A stretch of 64,000 bases of DNA, taken from the NCBI GenBank assembly GCA_021229015.1, contig CM037789.1, positions 37,365,348 to 37,429,347 of the forward strand. The letters run 5' to 3'. A model generated the notes under the pieces. It was not told the DNA's origin, did not search any database, and saw only the letters and a list, made by a program, of their open reading frames with translations. A program made the translations under genes and the position numbers. Shown here piece after piece: positions 1 to 12,888 of the stretch. How positions within the stretch are numbered: the stretch's first letter is position 1; every line of letters begins with the position of its first letter. The DNA comes from Solen grandis (Eukaryota; Mollusca; Bivalvia; Adapedonta; Solenidae).

Positions 1-1003
1 TTAATAGCATTATGACGTCATGTGACGTTATATGGCGTTCATCTTTTTAGATTGTATAGAACTCCATAAATCTTCGGCCAATCATTAAACTTTAAGCATC
101 AAAAGAACGGTCAAATATTGCTCTACAAATGATATTCATCATCATATTTTCAAAAATCAAAGGTTTTCGAGATATAAACTGTTAAACACACTGGGGGTTA
201 CCAAATTTTCATTCTTCCGCTATAACTCAACCGATTCAACCCCGATCTTCAAAAACTAAATATCTTCTGATAGATCTTTCCAAGCACTACAAATTATACG
301 CATAGTGTCTCGATAGAATATTTACCGTTTTCGAGATATTTAAGGCCGAAGAAAAAGCCGATAATTGATATATGACCTTGACCTTTGGGATTTTCCGGAA
401 ACGGAAGTGACATGGCTCCATAGAATCTAATACTGCATCTTCAGACAAAATTTCAATCAAATCATACAAAAAATAAAGCCTACAGGGCTTAAAAACCGTT
501 AAGTTTTTATACGAAAGTTTTATTAGCATTATGACGTCATGTGACGTCATATGGCGTTCATCTTTTCAGAATATAAAGAAGACCTACAGACTTATATTCA
601 GTCTAAATATCAGCTTTCTTGCTCTTCTGGAAGCGATTTTATACGCATTTGAAATTTGACGTCATTAGTTCGAATATTGGATTCGCCATACAACATTTGC
701 CTTTTCGAATTTGGAAAAACGGACACCGGGATGCACAACTAGAGCCTAACATACACATTCTGTGCAATTTTGATGAAAATCGGTCCAGAAATAATGGCTG
801 TAGACCGCGTACAAACTTTTTCACCCGACGTCAAATCTGACGTCATATGACGTCATATGAATATGAAATTCATTGCATCCGAAAGCTCATGGTTTGAAAT
901 ATACGCCATAAAATTTTCATTGTTCTGAGTCAATGGCAACACCTCGAAATTAACACAAATATAAGAGGAAGAAAAAAAGAATAATAATAATAATAAGAAG
1001 AAG
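1..1003 (-). mobile_element. Helitron-like element copy 1, 3' part outside window
   Basis: Two divergent internal units, starting near positions 1 and 525, each open with a CRE-type pair (ATGACGTCATGTGACGT). The copy ends on the right with an A-rich tract and (AAT)n at about 975-1003, which is the element's 5' end on the minus strand. Its CTAG end lies left of the window. Sequence is more diverged than in the copies further right. Confidence 0.45.
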
Positions 1004-1005
1004 AA

Positions 1006-2722
1006 CTAGACTTCTTTCGTTTTGAACAAAAGATAGGGCTTTCTGCACTGCAAACCATGACAAACCTGGTGTTTTTCGAATTTTGGCAAACCTATATAAT
1101 CCTGCACAATGAAGTCGTAATATATAACTTCTGTGAAAATTCCATGCCAATCCGTCCATAAATGACGGCTGTGCAGCGCGGATGAACTTTGGTAGCTTTT
1201 TTAAGCTTTGATGTCATGTGACGTCATATGAAAATTTTACTCATTAAATCTTAATGTTCATGATTACCTACATAGGACATTAAATTTTCATTGTCTATGA
1301 ACCTTTGCAACATGAGTAAATTGACATTCAGGAATCGGAAATTCTCTACAATTTGATGACGTCATATGACGTTCATCTTTACAAAATGCAAAGGAAACAC
1401 AGAGACGTATAAGCTCGCTAAATATCAAATTTCTATCTCATCTAGAAACGATTTTATACGTATTTAAAGTTTGACGTCCTTGGTTCGAATCTTGGATTCG
1501 TCAAAGAACCTTAGTTCTTTCGAATCTTGGCAAACCTATAGAATCCTGCACAATGAGGTCGTAATATAAAACTTCTGTGAAGATTCCATGCCAATCTATC
1601 AATTAATGACGGCTGTACAGAGCGGACAAACTTTGGTAGTTATTTATAGTTCTGACGTCATGTGACGTCATATGAAAATTTTTAACATTGAATCTAAATG
1701 TTACTTATTAGGTACAAAGGACATTTAATTTGCATTGTCTATGAAGCTTTGCAACATGAGGAAAATTGACATCAAGAAATCGGAAATTCTATAAAACTTG
1801 ATGACGTCATATGACGACATATGACGTTCATCTTTACAAAATGCAAAGGAAACACAGAGATATATAATCTCGCTAAATATCAAATTTCTATCTCATCTAG
1901 AAACGATTTTATACGTATTTGAAGTTTGACGTCCTTGGTTCGAATCTTGGATTCGCCATAGAACCTTAGTTCTTTCGAATCTTGGCAAACCTATATAATC
2001 CTGCACAATGAGATCGTAATATATAACTTCTGTGAAAATTCCATGCCAATCCGTCCATAAATGACGGCTGTACAGCGCGTACAAACTTTGGTAGCTATTT
2101 TTAGTTCTGACGTCATGTGACGTCATATGAAAATTTTAAACATTGAATCTAAATGTTCATGATTACCTACATAAGACATTAAATTTTCATTGTCTATGAG
2201 CCTTTGTAACATGAGTAAATTGACATCAAGTAATCGGAAATTCTATACAACTTGATGACGTCATATGACGTCATATGACGTTCATCTTTACATAATGCAA
2301 AGGAAACACAGAGACATATAATCTCGCCAAATATCAACTTTCTATCTCATCTAGAATCGATTTTATATGGATTTGAAATTTGACGTCCTTGGTTCGAATC
2401 TTGGATTCGCCATAGAACCTTAGTTCTTTCGAATCTTGGCAAACCTATATAATCCTGCACAATGAGGTCTTAATATATAACTTCTGTGAAAATTCCATGA
2501 CAATCCGTCCATAAATGACGGCTGTACAGCGCGTACAAACTTTGGTAGCTATTTTTAGTTCTGACGTCATTTGACGTCATGTGAAGATAAAAATAATATA
2601 TTCCAAAATGCCATTGCTTCAGGTGTCTGTTGATAAAATTTCTTTGTCCGAGACCTTCAGCAACTTAATGAAATAACAACATGAAAAGGTTGGAAAAAAA
2701 GAATAATAATAATAATAAAAGA
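1006..2722 (-). mobile_element. Helitron-like element copy 2
   Basis: Bounded by CTAG plus hairpin at 1006-1035 (stem TCTTTCGTT/AACAAAAGA with one mismatch) and by an AAT microsatellite near 2700-2722. It holds about three internal units of the GGTTCGAATCTTGG subfamily (B-box-like sites near 1482, 1938 and 2393). Its first 400 bp are nearly identical to 16674-17071. Confidence 0.5.
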
Positions 2723-2774
2723 CAGAACAAACCCAAAAGGTCTTTCTGCGAAAAGCAGAAAGCCCTAATAAGAA

Positions 2775-5100
2775 CTAGATGTCATTCGTGAAAACGAATG
2801 ATAGGACTTTCTGCAAGCTGTGTTAATGCAAAAAGCAGGAAATATAAGTTTCATGTAATGATTCACCTCTGGTAGTATTTCATGTTCATGCTAAACAATT
2901 GACATTATATTCCGAAATTAGTGCAAATGATAAGAACTTAGTATTAGTCTGTGACGTAACATGATGTTATATGACGTCAGGACATGACTGCAAACTTGAT
3001 TTCTAGTTTAAAGGTCCTATGTTCGAATCTTGCTTCAGCCACAATACTTCGGTTTTTCGGAATTAAGGTTAGCTGACAAAATATTCACACCTTAGTTTCA
3101 AGGTGTACCATCTGTGAAAATTTGAAGAAAATCCGACCATAAACGGCGGCTGTAGAGCGCGAACACCATGTTTCAATATTTTTAGCTCTGACGTCACAGG
3201 ACGTCATAGGGTGCTGAAGATGCTTTTGTTCAAAAGCTCATACTTTACTGTCATAACACTGAAATTTTCATTATTCTGAACAACTGACATCATGTCGAAA
3301 TCATTGCCCTAATATGAAAATTAAGAAGTATGCTTATGACGTCACATGACGACATTTGACGTCACGACTCAAAATATATTAAGAAATTATGCAGAACTGC
3401 AAACTGTGTAAGTTTCAACTTTCTATCTCATCCTGAAGCTCTTTAATCCTAAAATGAAATGTTCGGTCCCATGTTCGAATCTTATTTCAGCCACAGAACT
3501 TCGGTTTTCGGAATTTGGTTACACCTTAGTTTCAAGATGTAAAATCTGTGAAATTTTAAGAAAATCCGACCATAAATGGCGGCTGTAGAGCGTGAACACC
3601 ATTTTTCACTATTTTTAGCTCTAACGTCACATGACGTCATATGGTGCTGAAAATGTTTTTGCTCAAAAATGTATACTTTACTGTTATAACTCTGAACTTT
3701 TCCTTATTCTGAACAACTGGCATCATGTCGAAATCATTGTCCTAAAATAAAAATTAAGAAGTATGCTTATGACGTCACGACTCAAAATATTTGTAGAAAT
3801 TCTGCAGAACTGCAAACTGTGTAAGTTTCAACTTTCTATCTCATTCTGAAGCTCTTTAATCCTAAAATGAAATTTTCGGTCCTATGTTCGAATCTTATTT
3901 CAGCCACAGAACTTCGGTCTTTCGGAATTTCGGTTAGCTTAAAGGATATACATATCTTAGTTTCAAGATATACCATCTGTGAAAATTTGAAGAAAATTCG
4001 ACCATAAATGGCGGCTGTAGAGCGTGAACACCATTTTTCACTATTTTTAGCTCTGACGTCACATGACGTCATAGGGTGCTGATGATGCTTTTTTTTCAAA
4101 AGCGCATCTATTTCTGTCATAACTCTGAAATTTTCATTATTCTGAACAACTGGCATCATGTCAAAATCATTGCCCCAAATTAAAATTAAGATGTATGCTT
4201 ATGACGTCATATGACGTCACGACTCAAAATATATTAAGAAATTCTGCAGAACTACAAGCTGTGTAAGTTTCAACTTTCTATTTCATCCTGAAGCTCTTTA
4301 ATCCTAAAATGAAATTTTCGGTCCTATGTTCGAATTTTATTTAAGCCACAGAACTTCGGTCTTTCGGAATTTCGGTTAGCTGAAAGGATATACACATCTT
4401 AGTTTCAAGATATACCATCTGTGAAAATTTGAAGAAACTTCGACCATAAATGGCGGCTGTAGAGCGTGAACACCATTTTTCACTATTTTAAGCTCTGACG
4501 TCACATGACGTCATAGGGTGCTGAAGATGCTTTTTTTCAAAAGCGCATCCATTTCTGTCATAACTCTGAAATTTTCATTATTCTGAACAACTGGCATCAT
4601 GTCGAAATCATTGCCTTTAAATGAAAATTCAGATGTATGCTTATGACGTCACATGACGTCATATGACGTCACGACTCAAAATATATTAAGAAATTCTGAA
4701 GAACTGCAAACTGTGTAAGTTTCAACTTTCTATTTCATCCTGAAGCTCTTTAATGCTAAAATGAAATTTTCGGTCCTATGTTCGAATCTTATTTTAGCCA
4801 CAGAACTTCGGTCTTTCGGAATTTCGGTTAGCTGACAGGATATGTACACCTTAGTTTCAAGATGTACCATTTGTGAAAATTTTAAGAAAATCCGACCATA
4901 AATGACGGCTGTAGAGCGCGAACACCATTTTTCACTATTTTTAGCTGTGACGTTATGTGACGTCATAGCGTGCTGACAATCATTGAAATCAAAATTTCCT
5001 CACGTGACTAATAACCCATAAAAATTTCATCGTCCTAGGACTATTGCAACATATTAAAATAAGCGTTTTGTTAGGAAGAAGAAAAGAATAATAATAATAA
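2775..5100 (-). mobile_element. Helitron-like element copy 3
   Basis: Starts at CTAG 2775-2778 with the stem TCATTCGT/ACGAATGA (loop GAAA), then GATAGGACTTTCTGC. It contains about five internal units of the CCTATGTTCGAATCTTA subfamily and ends with the conserved block containing CGTCCTAGGACTATTGCAAC, an A/G-rich tract and (AAT)n at 5080-5100. Confidence 0.5.
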
Positions 5101-6928
5101 AAAATGACGTCACGTGACGTCATATGACGTTTATTTTCACATAATTGTTAAGACTCCCAGAGACCTACTAACTGACAAAACTTCAACTTTCTATCTCAAA
5201 TAGGACAGTTTTCATAAGCATTTAAAAATTGACGTCCTTGGTTCGAATCTTGGATCCGCCATAGATGCTTGGACTTTTCGAATTTTGAAAAACCGGACAC
5301 CGGTATACACAATAAGAACGTAATATACACATTCTGTGAAAATTTGATGAAAATCGGTCCATTAATAATGGCTCTGGACCGTGTACAAACTTTCGTAGTC
5401 AATTTCAAATGTGACGTCATATGACGTCATAGGCTTCTGAAAATTATTGAAATCGAAATTTCAGTGTCTGAATCATTTGTCATTAAATTTTCATTGCCCT
5501 TCGACAATTCAATATATAGAAATACTCTTGTTAATATTAGAAATACATTATCATATAATGACGTCACGTGACGTCATATGACATTTATTTTCACAAAATG
5601 TTTAAGACTCTTAGGGACCTATATACTGACCAAATATCACTTTTCTATCTCAAAAAGGACCGATTTTATAAGCATTTAAAAATTTACGACCTTGGTTCGA
5701 ATCTTGGAATCGCTATAGAACCATGGACTTTTCGCATTTTGAAAAACGGACAACGAGATGCACAACTAGAACTTAATATACACATTCTGTGAAAATTTGA
5801 TGAAAATCGGCCCATTAATAATGGCTCTGGACCGTGTACAAACTTTCGTAGTCAATTTCAAATGTGACGTTATATGACGTCATAGGCTTCTGAAAATCTT
5901 TGAAATCGAAATTACAGCATCTGAAGCATGCGGCATTAATTTTTCATTGCCCTTCATAAATTTCAAGATATAGAAATAATCTTGTTAGAATTAGAAATTC
6001 ATTATCATATAATGACGTCACGTGACGTCATATGACATTTATTTTCACAAAATGTTTAAGACTCCCAGAGACCTATATACTGACCCAATATCATCTTTCT
6101 ATCTCAAATAGGACCGATTTTATAAGAATTTGAAAATTTACGACCTTGGTTCGAATCTTGGAATCGCTATAGAACCTTGGACTTTTCGAATTTTGAAAAA
6201 CGGACACCGGGATGCACAACTAGAACTTAATATACACATTCTGTGAAAATTTGATGAAAATCGGTTCATAAACAATGGCTGTAGACCGCGTACAAACTTT
6301 TGTTGCATATTTCCAGTGTGACGTCATATGACGTCATAGGCATATGAAAATCATAGAAATCAAAATTTCAGCGTTTGAAGCATGTGTCTTTAGATTTTCA
6401 TTGCCTTTCGACAATTTCAACATATAGAAATATTCTTGTTAATATTAGAAATACATTATCATATAATGACGTCACGTGACGTCATATGACAAATATTTTC
6501 ACAAATTTTTTAAAACTTCTAGAGACCTATATACTGACTAAATATCAACTTTCTTTCTTAAATAGGACAGATTTTATAAGCATTTAAAAATTTACGACCT
6601 TGGTTCGAATCTTGGATTCGCTATAGAACCATGGACTTTTCGAATTTTGAAAAACGGACACCGGGATGCACAACTAGAACTTAATATACACAATCTGTGA
6701 AAATTTGATGAAAATCGGTTCACAAACAATGGCTGTAGACCGCGTACAAATTTTTGTAGCATATTTCAAATGTGACGTCATATGACGTCATAGGCATATG
6801 AAAATCATAGAAATCAAAATTTCCTGACGTGGCTAATAAGTCATAAAAATTTCATCGTCCTAGGAGTATTGCAACATAGAAAAATAAGCGTTTAGTTAGG
6901 AAGAAAAAAAGAATAATAATAATAATAA
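5101..6928 (-). mobile_element. Helitron-like element copy 4, lacking the CTAG/hairpin end
   Basis: Begins directly with a TGACGTCACGTGACGTCA palindrome after the microsatellite of copy 3, so the hairpin terminus is missing. About four units of the CTTGGTTCGAATCTTGG subfamily follow, then the usual conserved 5' block and AAT tract at 6895-6928. It resembles 12889-14678 unit for unit. Confidence 0.45.
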
Positions 6929-8114
6929 CTAGATTTCATTCGTTGATACGAATGATAGGACTTTCTGCTAAAATTGAAAAATATTAAGATTAATTCCGTG
7001 TGAAAGAATATATATTAAATTCTCTAACCTTTACTTTTTTTTTTCGTATGGACTTCTTTTAGCTTTGACGTCACATGACGTCATAGGGTGCTGAAAATTC
7101 TTTTGTTCTGAAGCGCATACTCTACTGTCGTAACTCTGAAATTTTCATTATTCTGAACAACTGGCATCATGTCAAAATCATTGCCTTAAAATGAAAATTA
7201 AGAAGTATGCTTATGACGTCATATGACGTCAAGACTCAAAATATATGTAGAAATTCTGCAGAACTGCAAACTGTGTAAGTTTCAACTTTCTATCTCATCC
7301 TGAAGCTCTTTAATCCTAAAATGAAATTTTCGGTCCTATGTTCGAATCTTATTTCAGCCACAGAACTTCGGTCTTTCGAAATTTCTGTTAACTGACAGGG
7401 TATGCACACCTTAGTTTCAAGATATACCATCTGTGAAAATTTGAATAAAATCCGGCCATAAATGGCAGCTGTAGAGCGTGTACACCATTTTTCACTATTT
7501 AAAACTGTGACGTCACATAACGTCATAGGGTGCTGTAGATGCTTTTATTCAAAAGCGCATACTTAACTGTCATAACTCTGAAATTTTCATTATTCTGAAC
7601 AACAGGCATCATGTCGAAATCATTACCCTAAAATGAAAATTAAGAAGTATGCCTATGACGTCACATGACGTCATATGACGTCACCACTCAAAATATATGT
7701 AGAAATTCTGCAGAACTGCAAACTGTGTAAGTTTCAACTTTCTATCACATCCTGAAGCTCTTTAATCCTAAAATGAAATTTTCGGTCCTATGTTCGAATC
7801 TTATTTCAGCCACAGAACTTCGGTCTTTCGGAATTTCGGTTAGCTGACAGGATATGCACACCTTTGATTCAAGATGTACCATCTGTGAAAATTTGAAGAA
7901 AATCCGACCGTAAATGACGGCTGTAGAGCGCGAACACCATTTTTCACTATTTTTAGCTGTGACGTCATGTGACGTCATAGGGTGCTGAAAATCATTGAAA
8001 TCAAAATTTCCTCACGTGACTAATATGCCATAAAAATATTATTGTCCTAGGACTATTGCAACATATAAAAATAAGCGTTTAGTTAGGAAGAAGAAAAGAA
8101 TAATAATAATAATA
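6929..8114 (-). mobile_element. Helitron-like element copy 5
   Basis: CTAG at 6929-6932 is followed by stem TCATTCGT/ACGAATGA with a different loop (TGAT). About two internal units follow. The right side ends with the CGTCCTAGGACTATTGCAAC block and (AAT)n at about 8095-8114. Confidence 0.5.
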
Positions 8115-8240
8115 AACATAACAAACCCAAGGTTTGCTTTAGGCAGAAAGTCCTAACAAACCCAATAGGACTTTCTGCTTTAGGAGAAAGTCCTAATAAA
8201 ACTAGATGTCATTCTTTTAAACGAATGATAGGACTTTCTG
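8115..8240. repeat. Junction of stacked element ends with palindromic AGGACTTTCTGC motifs
   Basis: Between two copies the motif AGGACTTTCTGC and its reverse complement GCAGAAAGTCCT recur several times and can pair into strong hairpins (for example 8142-8178). A further CTAG with hairpin lies at 8202-8230. A similar short junction occurs at 2730-2770. This looks like fragments of element termini stacked by repeated insertion or rolling-circle slippage. Confidence 0.4.
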
Positions 8241-8245
8241 CAACA

Positions 8246-9405
8246 TCTGCTTTATATAGTATATATAGAAGATGACATAATAGATAATCTGTCCAAATTG
8301 CAACTTTCTATCTCCTCTATTTCTATATAAAATAGCACAAATAGAACACATTCTGTGAATTTTAATAAAAGTCCGCCCATATCTTCAATGTAGTTTACAT
8401 ACAACATTTATACTATGTCATATGACATGAAAGAAAAATGAAACAGTGTTCAAATGTAAGTTTCTAACTTTCATCACACATAGAATTTCATCACTCCAGC
8501 TCAGTTGTAACCTTGTTTAATTTTAGCCTCATTAGGAAGAAGTATTGAATATTTGTATAGTGCTATATCCTTTCGACACCTGTAACGTAGTTAAACGTAT
8601 TTAGCGATTTTGGCGTGTTTGGGCTTCCGTAGTTTTGCCATAAATTCCTGGAATTTCGAACTATGGTGATATTTTGAAAGGTAACATCCCAGCCTACAAA
8701 CTGATGCAATATGAATATCGTTAGCATAACAATGCAGTTTTTAGATGGTCTAAAATGTAGGGCTACGTGTGAATTTTTCAAGGCTTGCAAACTGCTCGCT
8801 AGCTACATAGTGTTGCAAATACGGATTTTTGTCTTGTGCCGTTGTACATGTATTAACTGCAATGCTTATTTTGGAAACAGTCAACATTCGACAAAAAACA
8901 ACAACAACAACAAAAAAAAAAAAGAACAAAATCAAGATATAGCCCATTAATTGCAATTTGATTTTTTTTTTTTTTTTTTTTTTTAAGTCGTTGCGCAAGT
9001 ATTTAAGCCTGGTGACCCCTGCGCGTGACCTTTTCCATATTTTTATGATGCATGATTATGAAATATCTTATTTTCCATGTAACTTTCTTATATGAAGTCC
9101 AATTTCAATAAACTTGGTACCGTTAGAAAGCTCTTAAAACATGCTACATTTTATACGCATAATGTATGAACTTATCTTCAGTCGTTTCTGAGATATTGAC
9201 TGTTAAACCTCAAGAAAACAGCATATTATCAGCAAAATTAGCTTCATTTCGTTTAGTTTTTTTGCTTATAAATTGGTATTGCGTAAACCAATTTTAATAA
9301 ACTAAATATCTTTGGAAACGTCAATTATTCAGCTATAATTCTTATTCATACATATATTTAAAAAAATCGATATTTATTGAGATATGGCTACATATATGCA
9401 GTAGG
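8246..9405. other. Single-copy AT-rich stretch, no gene seen
   Basis: Sequence unrelated to the surrounding array. It contains an AAC-rich plus poly-A tract (8892-8923) and a long poly-T run (8960-8981). Short open frames here are low-complexity and look non-coding. It may be the body of a diverged element or a remnant of the host locus into which the array grew. Confidence 0.4.
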
Positions 9406-9408
9406 GGT

Positions 9409-9988
9409 GAAATCAAAATTTCCTCACGTGCCTAATAAGCCATAAAAATTTCATCGTCCTAGGACTATTGCAACATATTAAAATAAGCGTTTAGTTAGGA
9501 AGAAGAAAAGAATAATAGTAAGAAACAAATGACGTCACGTGACGTCATATGACGTCACGACTCAAAATATTTGTAGAAATTCTGCAGAACTGCAAACTGT
9601 GTAAGTTTCAACTTTCTATCTCATCCTGAAGCTCTTTAATCCTAAAATGAAATTTTCGGTCCTATGTTCGAATCTTATTTCAGCCACAGAACTTCGGTCT
9701 TTCGGAATTTCGGTTAGCTGACAGGATATGCACACCTTTGATTCAAGATGTACCATCTGTGAAAATTTGAAGAAAATCCGACCATAAATGACGGCTGTAG
9801 AGCGCGAACACCATTTTTCACTATTTTTAGCTGTGACGTCATGTGACGTCATAGGGTGCTGAAAATCATTGAAATCAAAATTTCCCCACGTGACTAATAA
9901 GCCATAAAAATTTCATCGTCCTAGGTCCATTGCAACATATTAAAATAAGCGTTTAGTTAGGAAGAAGAAAAGAATAATAATAATAATA
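9409..9988 (-). mobile_element. Truncated Helitron-like copies 6 and 7
   Basis: 9409-9518 is just the conserved 5' block with its AAT-type tract. 9519-9988 is a single internal unit (CCTATGTTCGAATC near 9660) followed by another complete 5' block and microsatellite. Neither has a hairpin/CTAG end. Confidence 0.45.
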
Positions 9989-9989
9989 A

Positions 9990-11978
9990 CTAGATGTCAT
10001 TCGTGAAAACGAATGATAGGACTTTCTGCAAGCTGTGTTAATGCAAAAAGCAGGAGATAGAAGTTTCATGTAATGACTCACCTCTGGTAGTATTTCATGT
10101 TCATGCTGAACAATTGACATTATATTCCGAAATTAGTGCAAATGATAAGAACTAAGTATTAGTCTGTGACGTCACATGACGTCATATGATATCATAACTC
10201 TAAACATATGTAGAAATTCTGCAGAACTGCAAACTGTTTAAGTTTCAACTTTCTATCTCATCCTGAAGCTCTCTAATCCTAAAATGAAATTTTCGGTCCT
10301 ATGTTCGAATCTTATTTCAGCCACAGAACTTCGGTCTTTCGGAATTTCGATTAGCTGACAGGATATGCACATCTAACTTTCAAGATGTACCATCTGTGAA
10401 AATTTGAAGAAAATCCGACCATAAATAGCGGCTGTAGAGCGTGAACACCATTTTTCACTATATTTAGCTCTGACGTCACATGACGTCATAGTGTGCTAAA
10501 GATGCTTTTGTTCAAAAGGGCATATTTTACTGTCATAACTCTGAAATTTTCGTTATTCTGAACAACTGGCATCATGTCAAAATCATTGCCCAAATATGAA
10601 AATTAAGAAGTATGCTTATGACGTCACAAGACGTCATATGACGTCAAGACTCAAGATATATGTAGAAATTCTGCAGAACTGAAAACTGTGTAAGTTTCAA
10701 CTTTCTATCTCATCCTGAAGCTCTTTAATTCTAAAATGAAATTATCGGTCCTATGTTCGAATCTTATTTCAGCCACAGAACTTCGGTCTTTGGGAATTTC
10801 GGTTAGTTGACAGGATATGCACACCTGAGTTTCAAAATGTACCATCTGTGAAAATTTGAAGAAAATCCGACCATAAATGACGGCTGTAGAGCGTAAACAC
10901 CATTTTTCACTATTTTTTGCTGTGACGTCATGTGACGTCATAGGGTGCTGAAGATGCTTTTCTTCAAAAGTGCATACTTTGCTTTCATAACTCTGAAATT
11001 TTCATTATTCTGAACAACTGGCATCATGTCGAAATCATTGCCCAAATATGAAAATTAAGAAGTATGCTTATGACGTCACATGACTTCATATGACGTCACG
11101 ACTCAAATTTTTGTAGAAATTCTGCAGAACTGCAAACTGTGTAAGTTTCAACTTTCCATCTCATCCTGAAGCTCTTTTATCCTAAAATGAAATTTTCGGT
11201 CCTATGTTCGAATCTTATTTCAGCCACAGAACTTCGGTCTTTCGGAATTTCGGTTAGCTGACAGGATATGCACACCTTTGATTCAAGATGTACCATCTGT
11301 GAAAATTTGAAGAAAATCCGACCATAAATGACGGCTGTAGAGCGCGAACACCTTTTTTCACTATTTTTAGCTGTGACGTCACATGACGTCATAGGGTACT
11401 GAAGATGCTTTTGTTCAAAAGCGCATACTTTCCTTTCATAACTCTGAAATTTTCATTATTCTGAACAACTGGCATCATGTCGAAATCATTGCCCTAAAAT
11501 GAAAATTAAGAAGTATGCTTATGACGTCACATGACGTCATATGACGTCACGCCTCAAAATATTTGTAGAAATTCTGCAGAACTGCAAACTGTGTAAGTTT
11601 CAACTTTCTATCTCATCCTGAAGCTCTTTTATCCTAAAATGAAATTTTCGGTCCTATGTTCGAATCTTATTTCAGCCACAGAACTTCGGTCTTTCGGAAT
11701 TTCGGTTAGCTGACAGGATATGCACACCTTTCATTCAAGATGTACCATCTGTAAAAATTTGAAGAAAATCCGACCATAAATGACGGCTGTAGAGCGCGAA
11801 CACCATTTTTCACTATTTTTAGCTGTGACGTCATGTGACGTCATAGGGTGCTGAAAATCATTGAAATCAAAATTTCCTCACGTGACTAATAAGCCATAAA
11901 AATTTCATCGTCCTAGGACTATTGCAACATATAAAAATAAGCGTTTAGTTAGGAAGAAGAAAAGAATAATAATAATAA
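9990..11978 (-). mobile_element. Helitron-like element copy 8
   Basis: Complete layout: CTAG 9990-9993, stem TCATTCGT/ACGAATGA, a short unique leader, four internal units starting near 10165, 10615, 11070 and 11515, the conserved 5' block and the AAT tract. Over its full length it is nearly identical to 14680-16672. Confidence 0.55.
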
Positions 11979-11987
11979 TAAACATAA

Positions 11988-12888
11988 CTAGATGTTCTTT
12001 TGTTCTGACAAAAGATAGGACTTTCTGCGACACTGGGTCAAACTTGAGCGACTGGGTCACTTTGATCCTTTTACACATGCTATCTAAATATCAGTATCCT
12101 AGCTCATCTGGATAAGATGTTATGCTTGAATGGATTTTGACGTTGTCTTCTTCCAAATCTTGAAAAACGGACACAGGGATACACAATAAGAACCTTATAT
12201 TCATATTCTGTGAAAATTTGATGAAAATCGGCCCATAAATAATGGATCTGGACGGTGTACAAACTTTCAGAGTCAATTTCAATTGTGACGTCACATGACG
12301 TCATAAGCCTATGTTAATCATTGAAATCGAAATTTCAGCATCTGAAGCATATGTCATTAAATTTCCATTGCCATTCAATAATTTCAACATAGAGAAATAT
12401 TCTTGTTAATATTAGAAAAACATTTTCATGTAAAGACGTCATATGACGTCATATGACGTTCATTTTAACAAAATCGTTAAGACTCACAGAGACCTATATA
12501 CTGACCAAATATCAACCAAATATCTCAAAAAGGACCGATTTTATAAGCATTTAAAAAATTTACGACCTTGGTTCGAATCTGGGAATCGCTATAGAACCTT
12601 GGACTTTTCGAGTTTTGAAAAAAAGACACCGGGATGCACAACTAGAACTTAATATACACATTCTGTGAAAATTTGATGAAAATCGGTTCATCAATAATGG
12701 CTGTAGACTGCGTACAAACTTTTGTAGCATATGTCAATTGTGACGTCATATGACATATGAAATTCATAGAAATCAAAATTTCCTCACGTGACTAATAAGC
12801 CATAAAAATTTCATCGTCCTAGGATTATTGCAACATAGAAAAATAATCGTGTAGTAAGGAAGAAAGAAAGAATAATAATAATAAATAT
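11988..12888 (-). mobile_element. Helitron-like element copy 9, short
   Basis: CTAG at 11988-11991 with the alternative stem TCTTTTGT/ACAAAAGA. The leader differs from the other copies. About two internal units of the TTGGTTCGAATC subfamily follow, then the 5' block and AAT tract (12860-12888). Confidence 0.5.

Noticed and set aside
8711..8998. Short frames around 8.7-9.0 kb
   Set aside because: They run through poly-A/poly-T and AAC repeats; no family resemblance.
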